IMG/VR virus record: IMGVR_UViG_3300046506_000220 | Coordinates: 18,833 to 82,832 of that record | Strand: one strand, 5' to 3' | DNA: 64,000 bases | Origin: a virus | Part shown: positions 18,201 through 25,428 of the stretch, in pieces | How the letters are laid out: each line of letters begins with the position of its first letter | Numbering within the stretch: position 1 is the first letter of the stretch | Notes under the pieces: generated by a model | Told to the model about the DNA's origin: nothing | The model's input: only the letters and a program-made list of their open reading frames with translations | The model's database searches: none | Made by a program: the position numbers and the translations under genes

Positions 18201-18711
18201 CGGGGACCTGCTCCAGACGGCGAACAACCTGTCGGACCTCCAGAGTGCATCGACCGCGCGCTCGAACCTCGGGCTGGGCACGGCAGCTACGCACCCGCTC
18301 ACGGACTTCGTCCAGCCGACGAACAACCTGTCGGACGTGCAGAACGCGGGGACCGCGCGAGCCAACATCGGGGCCAATGTGTACGACATTGCGCTGTCGA
18401 TTGAAGGCAAGACAACCAACGCAGAGCTGGTGTTCAACTTTGTGGTGGGGCGTGCCTTCACCTGGCCCGCGAACCTTACCGGCTCCGCGGCGAAAGCGTC
18501 CGTTGCAGCAACCGCTTCAGCGACCTTCTCGATCACGCAGAACGGTGGCGCGATTGGCTCTTTCAACTTTGCAGCCAGTGCCACGGTTGCCACGTTCACT
18601 TTCGCTTCTCCCGTGACCTTTGCCGCAGGCGACCTGATCCAGATTACGGCTCCGGCGACCGCTGATACCACCCTCGCGAATATCGGCGTGACCTTTGCAG
18701 GAACACGGTGA
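15244..18711 (+). CDS. Large Ala/Ser/Thr-repeat side tail fibre
   Basis: This 1155-aa protein has an N-terminal attachment domain (about 1-100, with GAFYRDMNNDDMYGPKAGGVWPD and a short collagen-like GDQGVQGE). About 800 residues of degenerate SATAA and SKTAA repeats follow, likely forming a long trimeric coiled-coil shaft as in lambda Stf. Four copies of a NNLSDVxxAxTARSNLGLGT repeat lie near 920-1040. A ~110-aa beta-rich C-terminal domain (from VYDIALSIEGKTTNAELVF) closes the protein and is probably the distal tip. The stop overlaps the next start. It probably acts in receptor binding. Confidence 0.9.
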   Translation: MANSGAPTNADGATVTTVLAPVASTTPHAPIAMLYGLGPPISSIGVEGAFYRDMNNDDMYGPKAGGVWPDAYSIRGWKGDQGVQGEVGTLNPDDQAYIDAAKTATDANRTAAAASQAAAATSATSAGTSATNAHTSETNAAASQAAAVTSQAAADASKTAAAGSATQADTSKNAAATSAGAASTSATAADQSKQAAATSATAAAGSATAADTSKTAADASKTAAAGSATAAGNSATAAALSATSIGNSETNALASKNAAAASASAADVSKTAAAGSATAAATSATGAASSKTGADNSATAAAGSATAADASKTAAAGSATAADASKSAAAGSASAAAGSATAADASKSAAALSASSIGSSETNALASANAAAASASAADVSKTDAATSATEAGSSATAAATSATEADDSAAAAAGSATAADTSKTAADASKTAAAGSATAAAGSATAAGNSAAAASASAASIGSSETNALASADAAAASASAADVSKTAAADSATAAAGSAAAAATSATAAATSKTGADNSAAAADASKTAAAGSASAAAGSATAAGDSATAAGDSATAAGDSATAAALSATSLGNSETNALASANAAAASATDAAGSATQADTSKQAAATSAGAASSSATAADQSKQAAATSATAAAASATAADTSKNAAAGSATAAGNSATAAGDSATAAGNSAASIGNSETNALASANAAAASATQADTSKQVAATSASAAATSATAAATSKTGADNSATAAAGSATAADASKTAAAGSATAAGNSATAADASKTAAASSATAAATSVASIGNSETNALASANAAAASAAAADTSKNAAATSAGAAATSATGAATSKTGADNSATAADASKTAAAGSASAADTSKTAAAGSATAAAGSATAADTSRTAAAGSATAAADSATAAGNSATAAANSASGAATSANNASATLANALTKANNLSDVADAATARSNLGLGTAATHPVGDLLQTANNLSDVTPATARSNLGLGTVATHPVGDLLQTANNLSDLQSASTARSNLGLGTAATHPLTDFVQPTNNLSDVQNAGTARANIGANVYDIALSIEGKTTNAELVFNFVVGRAFTWPANLTGSAAKASVAATASATFSITQNGGAIGSFNFAASATVATFTFASPVTFAAGDLIQITAPATADTTLANIGVTFAGTR
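15590..18000 (+). repeat. Degenerate coding repeat tract (Ala/Ser/Thr codons)
   Basis: About 2.4 kb inside the fibre gene is built from short repeated blocks such as GGCAGCGCGACGGCAGC with varying codons. A longer higher-order repeat recurs about every 330 bp (the SIGSSETNALAS or SIGNSETNALAS block, seven copies). Such tracts change length by recombination. Confidence 0.85.
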
Positions 18712-19610
18712 TGGCGCAGAAATTCGTCATCCTGACGAGTGGCAACCAGTGGGCTGTTCCGGCTGACTGTTCTGGCACGCTCGACAAGGTCGAGATGATC
18801 GGGGCCTCAGGCTCTGCCATGCGTGGTGGGGGTGCTGGTGGTAGTTACGCTGTCCAGCCGAACCTGGTCGTGGGCGCTCCGGGAACCGTGGTGAACTATC
18901 AGATAGGTGCGGCCCCCGTTGCGGGCACAAACAGTCCTGGTCCCTTCACTACACAGCGCTCATGGTTTCTCGATCAAACGAAGTACCGCGCAGGGGGTGG
19001 GACTTGCTGCTACAACAATGCAGCAGCACTAGCTACCCCCGACTCCGCTGTTCAAGCAGGAGGTACTTCGTACCTCGGCGGTAATGGCGGTGCCCAGGCT
19101 TCTACAGGTTCAGGTAATGGCGGGGGGGGTGGTGCGGCAGGGCCTTTGGGTGTTGGTGGTAAGGGGGGGTCTGCTGTTGGTTCAGGCACAGGCAGTGGAG
19201 GTGGTGGTGGCGCCAATAATGGTGTCGCTGCTGCTAATGGCACTAATGGCACTGCAACTGCAACGGCTGGTGGTAATTCGGGCACTGGTGGAGTCGGTGG
19301 TATCGCAGGTACTGCAACTGTTCCTAATGGTGGTGCCGGGGGTCCCGGTGCTGGCGGTGGGGGAGCTACCACGACCACAGGTGTTGGTGGTAAGGGCGGT
19401 GATGGTAACGGCATGGCTGATGGCTCTGTAGGCCCCGGTGGTGGGGGCGGTGGAGGGAAAGTCGCAAGTACCATGGGCGGCGCTGGTGGTCAGTATGGTG
19501 GTGGTCCCGGTGGTGGTACCGCGAATCAGGCAGGTACCCAAGGTCTCATCGTCCTCACCTACACACCCGTGGCCGCAGCCGCGCGGCGCATCGTATCGAT
19601 AGTGGTCTGA
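18711..19610 (+). CDS. Glycine-rich distal fibre/tip protein
   Basis: This 299-aa protein starts at ATG 18711, or one codon earlier at GTG 18708; either way it overlaps the fibre stop. An N-terminal ~75-aa domain (VILTSGNQWAVPADCSGTLDKVEMIG) precedes Gly runs such as GNGGGGGAAG and GPGGGGGGG. The composition resembles glycine-rich adhesins that cap phage long tail fibres with polyglycine helices. A role as receptor-binding tip of the fibre encoded just upstream is inferred. Confidence 0.82.
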   Translation: MAQKFVILTSGNQWAVPADCSGTLDKVEMIGASGSAMRGGGAGGSYAVQPNLVVGAPGTVVNYQIGAAPVAGTNSPGPFTTQRSWFLDQTKYRAGGGTCCYNNAAALATPDSAVQAGGTSYLGGNGGAQASTGSGNGGGGGAAGPLGVGGKGGSAVGSGTGSGGGGGANNGVAAANGTNGTATATAGGNSGTGGVGGIAGTATVPNGGAGGPGAGGGGATTTTGVGGKGGDGNGMADGSVGPGGGGGGGKVASTMGGAGGQYGGGPGGGTANQAGTQGLIVLTYTPVAAAARRIVSIVV

Positions 19611-19634
19611 GGACCCGTTTTTCGGAGGTCAATT

Positions 19635-19967
19635 ATGGCAATTCTGGATCGCATCGCAGCAGCCCGTGATGACCAGTTTTCCGCTCGCGTGGCGATGATC
19701 CTGATGAAGCTGTGTGTAGATGTGGCCAATGAAGACACCGGCTATATCAACCACGTGAACCGGCTTCATTTCGCAGAGCTGCACTTTCGCGCCCTGGTCA
19801 ACAGCAAGTCGCTGGCCGCGGCGATCATCGCCAACAACGGCACGATCCAGGCCGAGATCGACAGCGCGCCGGCTGAGCGTGGCGCGAATGTTCCGGACGG
19901 GGACCTCGAGTATGTGATCTCCGGACTCTACGACCATTTCGCCAACGCCTACGCGCAGGTCACCTGA
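19635..19967 (+). CDS. Hypothetical phage protein
   Basis: This 110-aa, mostly helical protein has a good ribosome site (CGGAGG, 19624-19629). There is no recognised motif. It sits just after the fibre genes and overlaps the next gene by one base (TGATG), so it probably belongs to the late transcript. Confidence 0.75.
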   Translation: MAILDRIAAARDDQFSARVAMILMKLCVDVANEDTGYINHVNRLHFAELHFRALVNSKSLAAAIIANNGTIQAEIDSAPAERGANVPDGDLEYVISGLYDHFANAYAQVT

Positions 19968-20215
19968 TGAGCAGCGACCGGCAGTTCGAACAGATCGCGG
20001 ACCCTGTCAACCTCGTTGTGCGCTACACCGCCAGCGACGGCAGCAGGCAGCACGCCATCCTGCTCGAAGGTGCCCCGCTGTGGATCGAGTATCAGGCGTG
20101 GCTCGCGGCGGGCAACACCCTTGAGCCCGTTGAGGAGATGCAGGTGACCTTTAACGCGGCTGATCACACCTTCTCGCAGGACGTGTGGCAGGCTGCCATA
20201 GGAGAGAACTCATGA
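19967..20215 (+). CDS. Hypothetical phage protein
   Basis: This 82-aa acidic protein has its start overlapping the previous stop. There is no recognised family. An aromatic segment (LWIEYQAWLAAGNTLEP) resembles small phage tail-fibre chaperone-like proteins, but the match is weak. Confidence 0.7.
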   Translation: MSSDRQFEQIADPVNLVVRYTASDGSRQHAILLEGAPLWIEYQAWLAAGNTLEPVEEMQVTFNAADHTFSQDVWQAAIGENS

Positions 20216-20367
20216 TCCGGACCATCCTGCTGGTTGTACTGGTGCTGCTGCTGGTCGGTGCCTGGCCAGGCTGGCCGTACAGCACCGGCTGGGGCTATTA
20301 CCCGACGGGCATTCTGGGCGTGCTGCTGATTGTCGTGCTGGTGCTGGTGCTGCTCGGCCGATTGTGA
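20212..20367 (+). CDS. Small membrane protein, DUF3309-like
   Basis: This 51-aa protein has two transmembrane segments around a WPYSTGWGYYPTG loop, the pattern of the DUF3309 family. The start at 20212 is chosen because GGAGAG lies 6-11 nt upstream and it overlaps the previous stop (ATGA). Role unknown; it may be a lysis accessory or stress membrane peptide. Confidence 0.8.
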   Translation: MIRTILLVVLVLLLVGAWPGWPYSTGWGYYPTGILGVLLIVVLVLVLLGRL

Positions 20368-20397
20368 AGTTTGTGAAGACTGACACAGGAGTGAGGC

Positions 20398-20613
20398 ATG
20401 GAAAGCTTTCCCGACTGGGCCGTGCGCCAGACACATGCGCTCGCGGCCCTGTCGGAGTCGGACAGGACCGTGATCCGCTGCTATGAGAACGGGGTGCCGG
20501 TGCCGCCTGCGTGGGTGGCCTACCGCAAGGCACTGCGCCTGATCATTGCAGCCCCCACGGGTGACCCGGCGCAGCCACTGCCTGCGCGCCCCCCCTACCC
20601 GGTGGGGACCTGA
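20398..20613 (+). CDS. Small protein, tail-fibre-assembly-like
   Basis: This 71-aa protein ends VPPAWVAYRKALRLIIA, then PLPARPPYPVGT. A Trp-x-x-Tyr-Arg-x-x-Leu-Arg segment followed by a Pro-rich tail is seen in phage fibre assembly chaperones. The assignment is tentative. It has an AGGAG site upstream. Confidence 0.7.
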   Translation: MESFPDWAVRQTHALAALSESDRTVIRCYENGVPVPPAWVAYRKALRLIIAAPTGDPAQPLPARPPYPVGT

Positions 20614-20994
20614 ATGGACCTGAACGTCATGGACACGACCGTCAGTTCTGCCTGGGGCTGGATCGGGGGTGGCGGACTCGCAACCGTGGCGATGGCCGCC
20701 ATGCAACTGCGCCGGCGCCTCTCGCGCGACGATGTCGAGCGGCATAAGGACAGCGCCGAGAAAGACATCATCGACCGGCTCTCGGAAGAGCTGGACCGCG
20801 CGGACAGACGCGCCGAGGCGGCCGAGAAACGCAGCAACGAGGCGTTCGAGGCGCGCAATGCGCTGCTGCGTGAACTGGCGCCGATCCATTCAACGATGGC
20901 CGCGATGGAGGAACGGATGAAACAGCAGGCTGCACAGATCGTGACACAGCAGGAGGAGCTGGCGAGGCTGCGGGAGAAACGTCATGCCGACTAG
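20614..20994 (+). CDS. Membrane-anchored coiled-coil protein
   Basis: This 126-aa protein has one N-terminal transmembrane segment (about 13-30, GWIGGGGLATVAMAAM), then a charged coiled coil to the end. It lies in the lysis block, starting right after the previous stop and overlapping the next gene by 11 nt. A role with the holin/spanin genes is inferred from position only. Confidence 0.72.
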   Translation: MDLNVMDTTVSSAWGWIGGGGLATVAMAAMQLRRRLSRDDVERHKDSAEKDIIDRLSEELDRADRRAEAAEKRSNEAFEARNALLRELAPIHSTMAAMEERMKQQAAQIVTQQEELARLREKRHAD

Positions 20995-21454
20995 CGTACC
21001 GCAAGCCCTGATGGGCAGTATGCGCTTCCTGCGCGATGGCGTGGTGCTCACGCTCGTGCTGGCGGTGGCGCTCGGTGGCGCGATCGCGGGCTACTCGTAC
21101 AGCGAGTACCGCCTGCGCGTGATCGTGCTCAATTCGGCGGCCGAGCATCAGGCCGAGATCAGACGGCTGCAGGAGACGAATACGCGGGTGCTCGCGGCAC
21201 TGACCGCGCAGGTCCAGTCGGCCGCGCAGACCGCCAATATCGCTGGGGCCAGGGCCGCGAATGCAGCCGACCAGTCGGCGGTCGCGGCGCAAACCGCGAA
21301 GTCGGCCGCGGTCGAGACGGCGCGTGCCGCACAACGGCGGCCGACCATCGTCGTCACGCCTGTGGTACCGGAGCCCGCGCGCGCCAATCTGAACCGCGCG
21401 ATCGAGCGCACCAACCGTGCGATCGATCATACCAATCATCAGGAGCACAAATAA
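20984..21454 (+). CDS. Candidate i-spanin (Rz-like)
   Basis: This 156-aa protein has an N-terminal transmembrane helix (VVLTLVLAVALGGAIAGYSY), a periplasmic coiled coil and a Pro-containing C-terminal region. Topology and its overlap with a small lipoprotein gene (TAATG) fit the Rz/Rz1 arrangement, in which the pair fuses inner and outer membranes at lysis. Sequence alone does not prove the family. Confidence 0.68.
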   Translation: MPTSVPQALMGSMRFLRDGVVLTLVLAVALGGAIAGYSYSEYRLRVIVLNSAAEHQAEIRRLQETNTRVLAALTAQVQSAAQTANIAGARAANAADQSAVAAQTAKSAAVETARAAQRRPTIVVTPVVPEPARANLNRAIERTNRAIDHTNHQEHK

Positions 21455-21642
21455 TGCGCACTGCCCTGCTGTGCCTGCTGCTTGCGGGTGGATGTGCCAC
21501 GCACGCGCCGGTTGCGCAGTGTCCGTCACTGCCCGTGCTCGTGAGCCAACCCAGCCCCGCCCAGCTGGCCGCCTATGCGCAGCAGGTGGTCGAGCTGTAC
21601 GGGCAATGTGCGACGTTGCAATCCTCTAAAGCTAACCCGTAG
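21454..21642 (+). CDS. Candidate o-spanin lipoprotein (Rz1-like)
   Basis: This 62-aa protein has a lipoprotein signal ending LLLAGGC (Cys14 lipidated), followed by a Pro-rich short mature part. It overlaps the end of the i-spanin candidate. Outer-membrane anchoring and partnership with the upstream gene are inferred from this architecture. Confidence 0.75.
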   Translation: MRTALLCLLLAGGCATHAPVAQCPSLPVLVSQPSPAQLAAYAQQVVELYGQCATLQSSKANP

Positions 21643-21651
21643 GAGTCCATG

Positions 21652-21894
21652 ATGAATGTACGTGCGAAATTCAAGGTGACGGAAGTGACCGATGCCGGCG
21701 ACGGCATGAAGATGATCAGGATGCGTCCCGTATACGGCGACAGTCCGGAAAACACGCAGTTCTTCAGGTGGACCCCCTCAGGCGAAATCTTCATGGGTGT
21801 GCTCAACCCGGCAGCATCGGCGCAGTTCCAGATGGGCCACGAGTATTACGTGGACTTCACGCGCGCCGATCCCGTTGAAGCAACCATCATCTGA
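21652..21894 (+). CDS. Hypothetical phage protein
   Basis: This 80-aa protein is beta-rich; the start could be 21649, as two ATG codons are adjacent, and an AGGAG site precedes them. It reads like a small OB or SH3-like fold (FRWTPSGEIFMGVLN). No family is recognised. It sits between the spanin and endolysin genes. Confidence 0.72.
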   Translation: MNVRAKFKVTEVTDAGDGMKMIRMRPVYGDSPENTQFFRWTPSGEIFMGVLNPAASAQFQMGHEYYVDFTRADPVEATII

Positions 21895-21918
21895 GCGGGG
21901 CATAACGGGGAGTCGGAC

Positions 21919-22431
21919 ATGGACAGTTTCCCGGACGCGTTCGCGAAGCTCATCGACGTCGAGAAGGGTCTGAGCCTGGACCCGAACGACCGCGGCAACT
22001 GGACCAGCGGCAGGATCGGCGTGGGCGAGCTGCGCGGCACGAAGTACGGCGTGAGCGCCATGTCCTACCCCACGCTCGACATCGCGAACCTCACGCTGGC
22101 CGACGCCCAGGCGATCTTCCGGCGCGATTTCTGGAACAGGGTGCAGGCCGACCTGTTCGTGCCCACGGTTGCGTTCCAGCTGTTTGACGCGGCGGTCAAC
22201 AGCGGCGTCGACGCCGCCATCCGGTGGTTGCAGAAGGCCGTGGACACCGCGCCCGATGGCGTGATTGGCAAATACACGCTCGCTGCCGTCGCGGCGCTCC
22301 CTCCCGCCGTCATCAACGCACGCCTTAATGCCTACCGGCTGCTGGACATGACCGGGATGGGCGGCTGGCAGGTCAACTCACGCGGCTGGGCGCGGCGCGT
22401 GGCGAACAACATCCTCGCGGGGGTGATATGA
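21919..22431 (+). CDS. Endolysin, GH108-type muramidase with peptidoglycan-binding domain
   Basis: This 170-aa protein starts FAKLIDVEKGLSLDPNDRG, with E15 as the expected catalytic Glu of the GH108 family. WNRVQADLF, FDAAVNSG and WLQKAV are family-like segments. The C-terminal half resembles the small peptidoglycan-binding domain usual in these lysins. It hydrolyses the host cell wall at lysis. The stop overlaps the holin start. No signal peptide is seen, so it depends on the holin for release. Confidence 0.87.
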   Translation: MDSFPDAFAKLIDVEKGLSLDPNDRGNWTSGRIGVGELRGTKYGVSAMSYPTLDIANLTLADAQAIFRRDFWNRVQADLFVPTVAFQLFDAAVNSGVDAAIRWLQKAVDTAPDGVIGKYTLAAVAALPPAVINARLNAYRLLDMTGMGGWQVNSRGWARRVANNILAGVI

Positions 22432-23132
22432 GCAGCTGGTCAGACATCGCTGGCGCGATTGCCAAAGGAGCGCCGCTGCTGGGCAGTCTGTTGCCCGGAC
22501 CCGGCACGCTGGTCGGTGCCGGCGTGGGCGCCGCCGCCTCGATCGTGGCCTCCGCGCTCGGCGTGCCGGCCGACCCCGACAGCATCACGGCGGCCCTGCG
22601 TAATGACCCTGAGGCGCTCGCGAAGGTGCGGCAGGCCGAGCTGGACAACCAGGCGAAGCTCGCCGAGATCGCGATGCAGCGCGAGCAGAACGCGCTCGCC
22701 GCGCTTAACGCGCAGTACGCCGTCGCGGCAGCGGATCGTTCGGGCGCGCGCCAGTACGCGAGCGCCACGGAGGATCACACCGCGCGCAACCTCGCCTACC
22801 TGTACACGGGGGCGCTGTTCGCCGTGATCGCGGCGCACCTGTGGATCGTGGTGCTGCGCATCCCGATCGAGCCGGTGGCGATGAACATCATCAGCACGCT
22901 TGAGGGCGTGCTGATCGCGATGGTGCTCGGCTCCAAGGAGTTCTTCTTCGGCTCGTCGTCGAGCGCGGTGAAGCAGCAGGACAAGATCACCAACTTCGCG
23001 ACCTCGCCGGGTGCGGTGAGCGCGCCCGCCCCTGCTGCTGGCAATACGCTGACCACCACGATCCAGACGCCCAGTGACAGTCAGCAGACCGTCACCGTCG
23101 GGCCAGCGGACGACGTCTTCAGGGGGCATTGA
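22428..23132 (+). CDS. Phage holin, 3-TM family
   Basis: This 234-aa protein opens with a Gly/Ala-rich amphipathic region (GAPLLGSLLPGPGTLVGAGVGAAASIVA). A cytosolic helical segment and a DRSGARQYA motif follow, then two hydrophobic helices (YTGALFAVIAAHLWIVVL; IISTLEGVLIAMVLGSKEFFFGSSSS). This arrangement and the KEFFFGSSS ending of the helix match the 3-TM holin family. It forms membrane lesions that free the endolysin encoded just upstream. Confidence 0.83.
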   Translation: MSSWSDIAGAIAKGAPLLGSLLPGPGTLVGAGVGAAASIVASALGVPADPDSITAALRNDPEALAKVRQAELDNQAKLAEIAMQREQNALAALNAQYAVAAADRSGARQYASATEDHTARNLAYLYTGALFAVIAAHLWIVVLRIPIEPVAMNIISTLEGVLIAMVLGSKEFFFGSSSSAVKQQDKITNFATSPGAVSAPAPAAGNTLTTTIQTPSDSQQTVTVGPADDVFRGH

Positions 23133-23244
23133 GATGCAGTTCAGACAGGGCCTGTGGTTTTTGCAACCGCGTCGGGACGACAGCCGTCGGATCGACGCAA
23201 TTTTTAGTCTGTTAGTCGATGTTTCTCACCAACTGGAGTTGATC

Positions 23245-23496
23245 ATGAGCGCATTGGATGACCTGAAAGCCGAAGTCCAGGCAACCGTCGATGTCGAACA
23301 GTCGGCCGTCGTGCTGATCCAGGGCATTGCCGCCCAGCTGACCGAGGCGCTGGCGAATTCCGCCAGCCCGGATCCGGCGATCGCGGAGCTGACCACGAAG
23401 CTCAGCGCGAGCGCGGATGCGCTGGCGGCGGCCGTCGCGGCGAATACCCCGGCGCCCGCCCCCGCCCCGGCGCCGCCCGAGGCCGAGGCCCCGTAA
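23245..23496 (+). CDS. Small helical phage protein
   Basis: This 83-aa protein starts MSALDDLKAEVQATVDVEQS, a start typical of small Burkholderia phage proteins with a coiled coil; GGAG lies upstream. The frame is open to 23134, so a 120-aa form is possible. The tail is Pro/Ala-rich. It is the last late gene before the terminator at 23653. Confidence 0.68.
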   Translation: MSALDDLKAEVQATVDVEQSAVVLIQGIAAQLTEALANSASPDPAIAELTTKLSASADALAAAVAANTPAPAPAPAPPEAEAP

Positions 23497-23652
23497 CAGA
23501 CACAGTGCGCGACGCAGCGGTGAGCCAGCCAACCGAGCCAACCAAGTTCCCCTCACATGCGCGCTGCCCCCTAGACAGGGTCTGCCAGGGCAAGGGGGAC
23601 GGCTGGACGTAACCCTCGCCTCGGTGCTTTCTCCGTTCACACCGAGGATTCC

Positions 23653-23678
23653 GGGAGCCTGTATGGCTCCCTTTTTTT
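23653..23678 (+). terminator. Rho-independent terminator of the late operon
   Basis: GGGAGCC and GGCTCCC pair around a 5-nt loop (TGTAT), followed by seven T. It closes the tail/lysis transcript before the partition module. Confidence 0.88.
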
Positions 23679-23738
23679 ATGCCTGTCTGACTATCTGTCC
23701 AACCATCATGACGCATGGTTAGCTTTGTTTCCTGCGTG

Positions 23739-23787
23739 CCTAGTTAATTGACTAGGTTTTCGCCTAGCCACCTAGGCGACTGGCTAG
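23739..23787. promoter_or_regulatory. CTAG-rich palindromes, candidate centromere (parS/parC) or par operator
   Basis: Five CTAG tetramers lie within 50 bp, in two strong palindromes: CCTAGTTAATTGACTAGG (23739-23756) and CGCCTAGCCACCTAGGCG (23761-23778). They sit about 120 bp upstream of parA. Partition pairs with an RHH DNA-binding partner usually bind repeats just upstream of parA, both as centromere and as operator. Assignment is by position and symmetry. Confidence 0.5.
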
Positions 23788-23838
23788 ATGATTTGTTGTC
23801 TGGCATACACACAATCGAGTCAACCACCATCCAGCACG

Positions 23839-23867
23839 TTGAACTTGTCGTGTTGATCACTTATCCT
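23839..23867 (+). promoter_or_regulatory. Candidate parA promoter
   Basis: TTGAAC and TATCCT are separated by 17 bp, 34 bp upstream of parA. A clear AAGGAG ribosome site follows before the ATG. Confidence 0.5.
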
Positions 23868-23900
23868 CTTGCAACAATCAATCAAGTCTAAGGAGCCAGG

Positions 23901-24587
23901 ATGAGTGTGATCTGTATAGGAACAGAGAAGGGCGGCACTGGGAAAAGCACGCTGACTCAGAGTATTTCTGCCCTTCGAGTAGGGTTGAATTACAGGGTTG
24001 CGGTCGTCGACTTCGATAATCAGGGGACTACCGCGCTATGGGCCGATACTCGCGACGAGGATCAAGGGTTGAAGTCGATCAAGCTGGCCGTTCCACAGTA
24101 CAACTCGAAGGTGAGTCACGCGGACTACTTTGCTGGCTTCATCACTGACCTGGCAGCGAGTTACGACGACGTGTTCATTGACGTGGGTGGGAAAGACTAC
24201 GATGTCTTCCGCGCTGCACTGGTGGCCGCAGACAAGATCGTCGTGCCGCTGGAGCCAAGCCCAGCTGACCTGAACACCATGCCGCCGTTCGCCGCGCTGG
24301 TGGACGAGCTGCAAAAACTCATCGGCCGCAAGTTCGATGTGGGCGTGGTGCTCAACAAGGCCGACGATTCACCGATCATGCTGGCCGGGATGCTCGAAGG
24401 CATGGGCCAGTTCAAGAAGGTCGTGCCTCTGATGAAGACGCAGGTCGGAAACCGCGCCGCGTTCAAGCGCGCGACGGAGGAGGGCAGGGGCGTCACCGAG
24501 CTGGTTCGCGTCAAGGGCAAGACCAAGCCCGATCTGGCCGCGATGAACGAGATCAAGGACCTGTACCTGGAGATTTTCGGAAAATGA
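23901..24587 (+). CDS. parA: ParA-family partition ATPase
   Basis: This 228-aa protein has the deviant Walker A motif KGGTGKST (10-17), VVDFDNQGTTALW (switch/A'), and a FIDVGGKD Walker B-like segment. It lacks an N-terminal DNA-binding extension, so it is a small ParA as in type Ib or VirC1-like systems. It would position plasmid copies by ATP-driven movement on the nucleoid, using the RHH protein encoded next as adaptor. Start and stop give a 4-nt overlap with that gene. Confidence 0.9.
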   Translation: MSVICIGTEKGGTGKSTLTQSISALRVGLNYRVAVVDFDNQGTTALWADTRDEDQGLKSIKLAVPQYNSKVSHADYFAGFITDLAASYDDVFIDVGGKDYDVFRAALVAADKIVVPLEPSPADLNTMPPFAALVDELQKLIGRKFDVGVVLNKADDSPIMLAGMLEGMGQFKKVVPLMKTQVGNRAAFKRATEEGRGVTELVRVKGKTKPDLAAMNEIKDLYLEIFGK

Positions 24588-25063
24588 AGGCACACATCCG
24601 ACGCACGAGGAATGAACTGATCGGCGAGCTTCAGAAGGCCGAACCGGTGATTCAGGAAGCCCCTCCGGAGTCGCAGAAGCCTACGGCTGAACAGGTTGTG
24701 GCCGATCACAAGGCAGCACAGGCGCGCAGGCAGAACGGTAGCCCCGCACCCGAAACACCCGCTGCCGCCGCACCGCAGCCCGCTGGCGCAGTTTCCGTGC
24801 CCCAGCCGATGCCCACCCCCCTTCCTGCCAGACCAGCCGTTTCTACGGCCGCGGCTTTGCCGAGCGGGTACGTAAGCAAGCGGGGGGTGCGTGACCGGGG
24901 GCAGGCGCTGAACGTTTCGATTCCGACGCCGCTCTTCGCGCGGCTCCAGGCGCTGTCAGCGAACACTGGCATTACGCAGAAGGACATCGTGGCGACGGCG
25001 CTGGAGAAGGAGCTGGCGCTGATCGAGTTTGAGATGCAGCAGGAGGCACAGCCGAAGAGTTGA
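24584..25063 (+). CDS. Ribbon-helix-helix partition partner (ParB/ParG-like)
   Basis: This 159-aa protein has an N-terminal basic segment (MKAHIRRTRNEL), a long Pro/Ala-rich linker, and a C-terminal RHH-like domain (ALNVSIPTPLFARLQALSA, then GITQKDIVATALEKEL). It overlaps parA by 4 nt. It likely binds the upstream CTAG palindromes and activates ParA. The family is inferred from context and the C-terminal pattern. Confidence 0.72.
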   Translation: MKAHIRRTRNELIGELQKAEPVIQEAPPESQKPTAEQVVADHKAAQARRQNGSPAPETPAAAAPQPAGAVSVPQPMPTPLPARPAVSTAAALPSGYVSKRGVRDRGQALNVSIPTPLFARLQALSANTGITQKDIVATALEKELALIEFEMQQEAQPKS

Positions 25064-25066
25064 GAT

Positions 25067-25309
25067 CTATTGGGACATTTTCCGGGTTGGCTGAGAGTTT
25101 TCCACAGCCAACTTGGTTTTTAGAAAGACGTTTTTTCGTTTTAACTACGTTTTAGCCTTTCCAAGCTATTGATTTTCAAGCAGTAAACGCTGCCTATTGG
25201 GACATTTTCCGGGTTCTATTGGGACATTTCCCGGGTTCAAAGGGACATTTCCCGGGTTATTGGGACATTTTCCGGTTTGGGGCCAGGTCGCTTCCGGCAG
25301 TTATCCACA
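25067..25309. repeat. Replication origin with iterons and DnaA box
   Basis: The core iteron TTGGGACATTTTCCGGGTT occurs once at 25067-25088 and then four times in tandem, starting at 25194, 25216, 25238 and 25259 (spacing 22, 22 and 21 bp, about two helical turns). An AT-rich stretch at 25115-25175 separates the single copy from the array. A perfect DnaA box TTATCCACA lies at 25301-25309. This is a classic iteron plasmid origin next to a Rep_3 gene. Confidence 0.85.
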
Positions 25310-25380
25310 GGGTACAGCCAGTTCAAGCGGGCTATGGGCGAATTCAACCGTCTATTAGCCAAGGTCAAGCTGTTGTAGGA

Positions 25381-25428
25381 TTGGGACATCCTAAAGTTTT
25401 GCCCCAATAACCCGGAAAATGTCCCAAT
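25381..25428 (+). promoter_or_regulatory. Inverted iteron operator at the repA start
   Basis: TTGGGACAT (25381-25389) and ATGTCCCAA (25420-25428) form an inverted repeat. The second arm is part of a nearly full inverted iteron (25409-25428) that overlaps the repA start codon. Rep_3 dimers usually repress their own gene at such inverted half-iterons, so this is a likely autoregulatory site. Confidence 0.65.

Noticed and set aside
15672-18671. 999-aa open frame on the minus strand
   Set aside because: It is the mirror of the Ala/Ser/Thr codon repeats in the fibre gene (poly Val/Ala/Ser), with no ribosome site or domain.
23134-23244. Extended start for the last late gene
   Set aside because: The frame is open to 23134, but the start at 23245 has a ribosome site and matches the usual beginning of similar small phage proteins.
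25194-25278. Tandem repeats considered as a CRISPR array
   Set aside because: Repeats are directly adjacent at 22-bp spacing with no spacers and lie beside a Rep_3 gene; they are iterons.
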